From assembly GCA_013339765.2 (NCBI GenBank), contig CM023449.1, positions 106,494,417 to 106,558,416 of the forward strand: 64,000 nucleotides of DNA, given 5' to 3'. A model generated the notes under the pieces. The model was not told the origin of the DNA, did not search any database, and saw nothing but the letters and a program-made list of their open reading frames with translations. This document shows positions 63,998 through 64,000 of this stretch, piece after piece (positions within the stretch are counted from its first letter, which is position 1; each line of letters starts with the position of its first letter). This DNA comes from Haemaphysalis longicornis (taxonomy: Eukaryota > Arthropoda > Arachnida > Ixodida > Ixodidae). The translations under genes were made by a program, and so were the position numbers.

Positions 63998-64000
63998 AAC

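Larger units (their letters stand above)
60108..64000 (-). mobile_element. CR1-like element CR1-C, minus strand, runs off the right edge
   Basis: Complete from ORF1 to the 3' end: ORF1 (63997-63140), endonuclease (63140-62253), linker and RT (62252-60328), 3' UTR (60327-60108) with a terminal 'gggtatttgaataaaaaa'. Its 5' UTR lies outside the window. Only a handful of frame changes separate the domains, so it is younger than CR1-A. It is inserted in I-2 RNase H sequence. Confidence 0.88.

Noticed and set aside
1..64000. CRISPR arrays, operons, phage or other prokaryotic systems
   Set aside because: No regularly spaced identical repeats with unique spacers, no gene clusters with short spacing, and every recognised protein is from eukaryotic retrotransposons.

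Overview
The window looks like non-genic chromatin from an animal, most likely a hard (ixodid) tick. It has no operons, rRNA or working tRNA genes. It carries many old and young retrotransposons: Ty3/Gypsy LTR elements, an LTR element that resembles BEL/Pao, CR1-like and I-clade non-LTR elements, and L1/Tx1-like and RTE-like fragments. It also has three copies of a tRNA-derived SINE that resembles the tick 'Ruka' type. The tick assignment is inference from remembered repeat families (this SINE, and I-element 3' ends finishing in ATC repeats). I found no convincing host protein-coding gene.

Layout. 1-7.7 kb: mostly unassigned AT-rich sequence with a CpG-rich patch near 4.8-5.1 kb and a degenerate 48-bp minisatellite at 6.8-7.2 kb. 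7.7-15.4 kb: a decayed minus-strand L1/Tx1-like element split by a complete 5.6-kb I-clade element (14-bp target duplication). 15.6-22.4 kb: a SINE with a perfect 12-bp duplication, a decayed Gypsy pol (itself holding an RTE-like fragment), an LTR-like block, then a decayed Gypsy gag/protease. 22.5-55.1 kb: one nested structure. A minus-strand I-clade element (Z) is split by a CR1-like element (CR1-A, 23.8-51.2 kb). CR1-A is split by a Gypsy (W, 33.9-50.6 kb). W is split by CR1-B (42.9-49.7 kb). CR1-B is split by a young 2.0-kb LTR element (Y, 46.7-48.7 kb). That is five levels. CR1-A also holds a complete Gypsy (V, 27.8-33.8 kb), and W also holds a young, rearranged Gypsy (X, 35.4-39.8 kb). 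55.2-57.9 kb: a truncated I-element tail, a SINE and a probable solo LTR. 58.0-64.0 kb: an I-clade fragment invaded by a minus-strand CR1 (CR1-C) that runs off the right edge.

Target duplications and in-frame protein junctions across the insertions let much of the order be read directly. LTR divergences counted by eye fit it: W about 8-9%, V about 3.7%, X about 1%, Y one substitution plus one 2-bp indel. Most reading frames are broken. The notable open ones are an 802-codon rearranged gag-protease-partial-pol frame in X, a 498-codon frame in Y, and the 285-codon first frame of CR1-C. All three CR1-like elements carry a 2A-like (DxExNPGP-type) motif at the start of the protein; in CR1-C its Asn is replaced by Lys.
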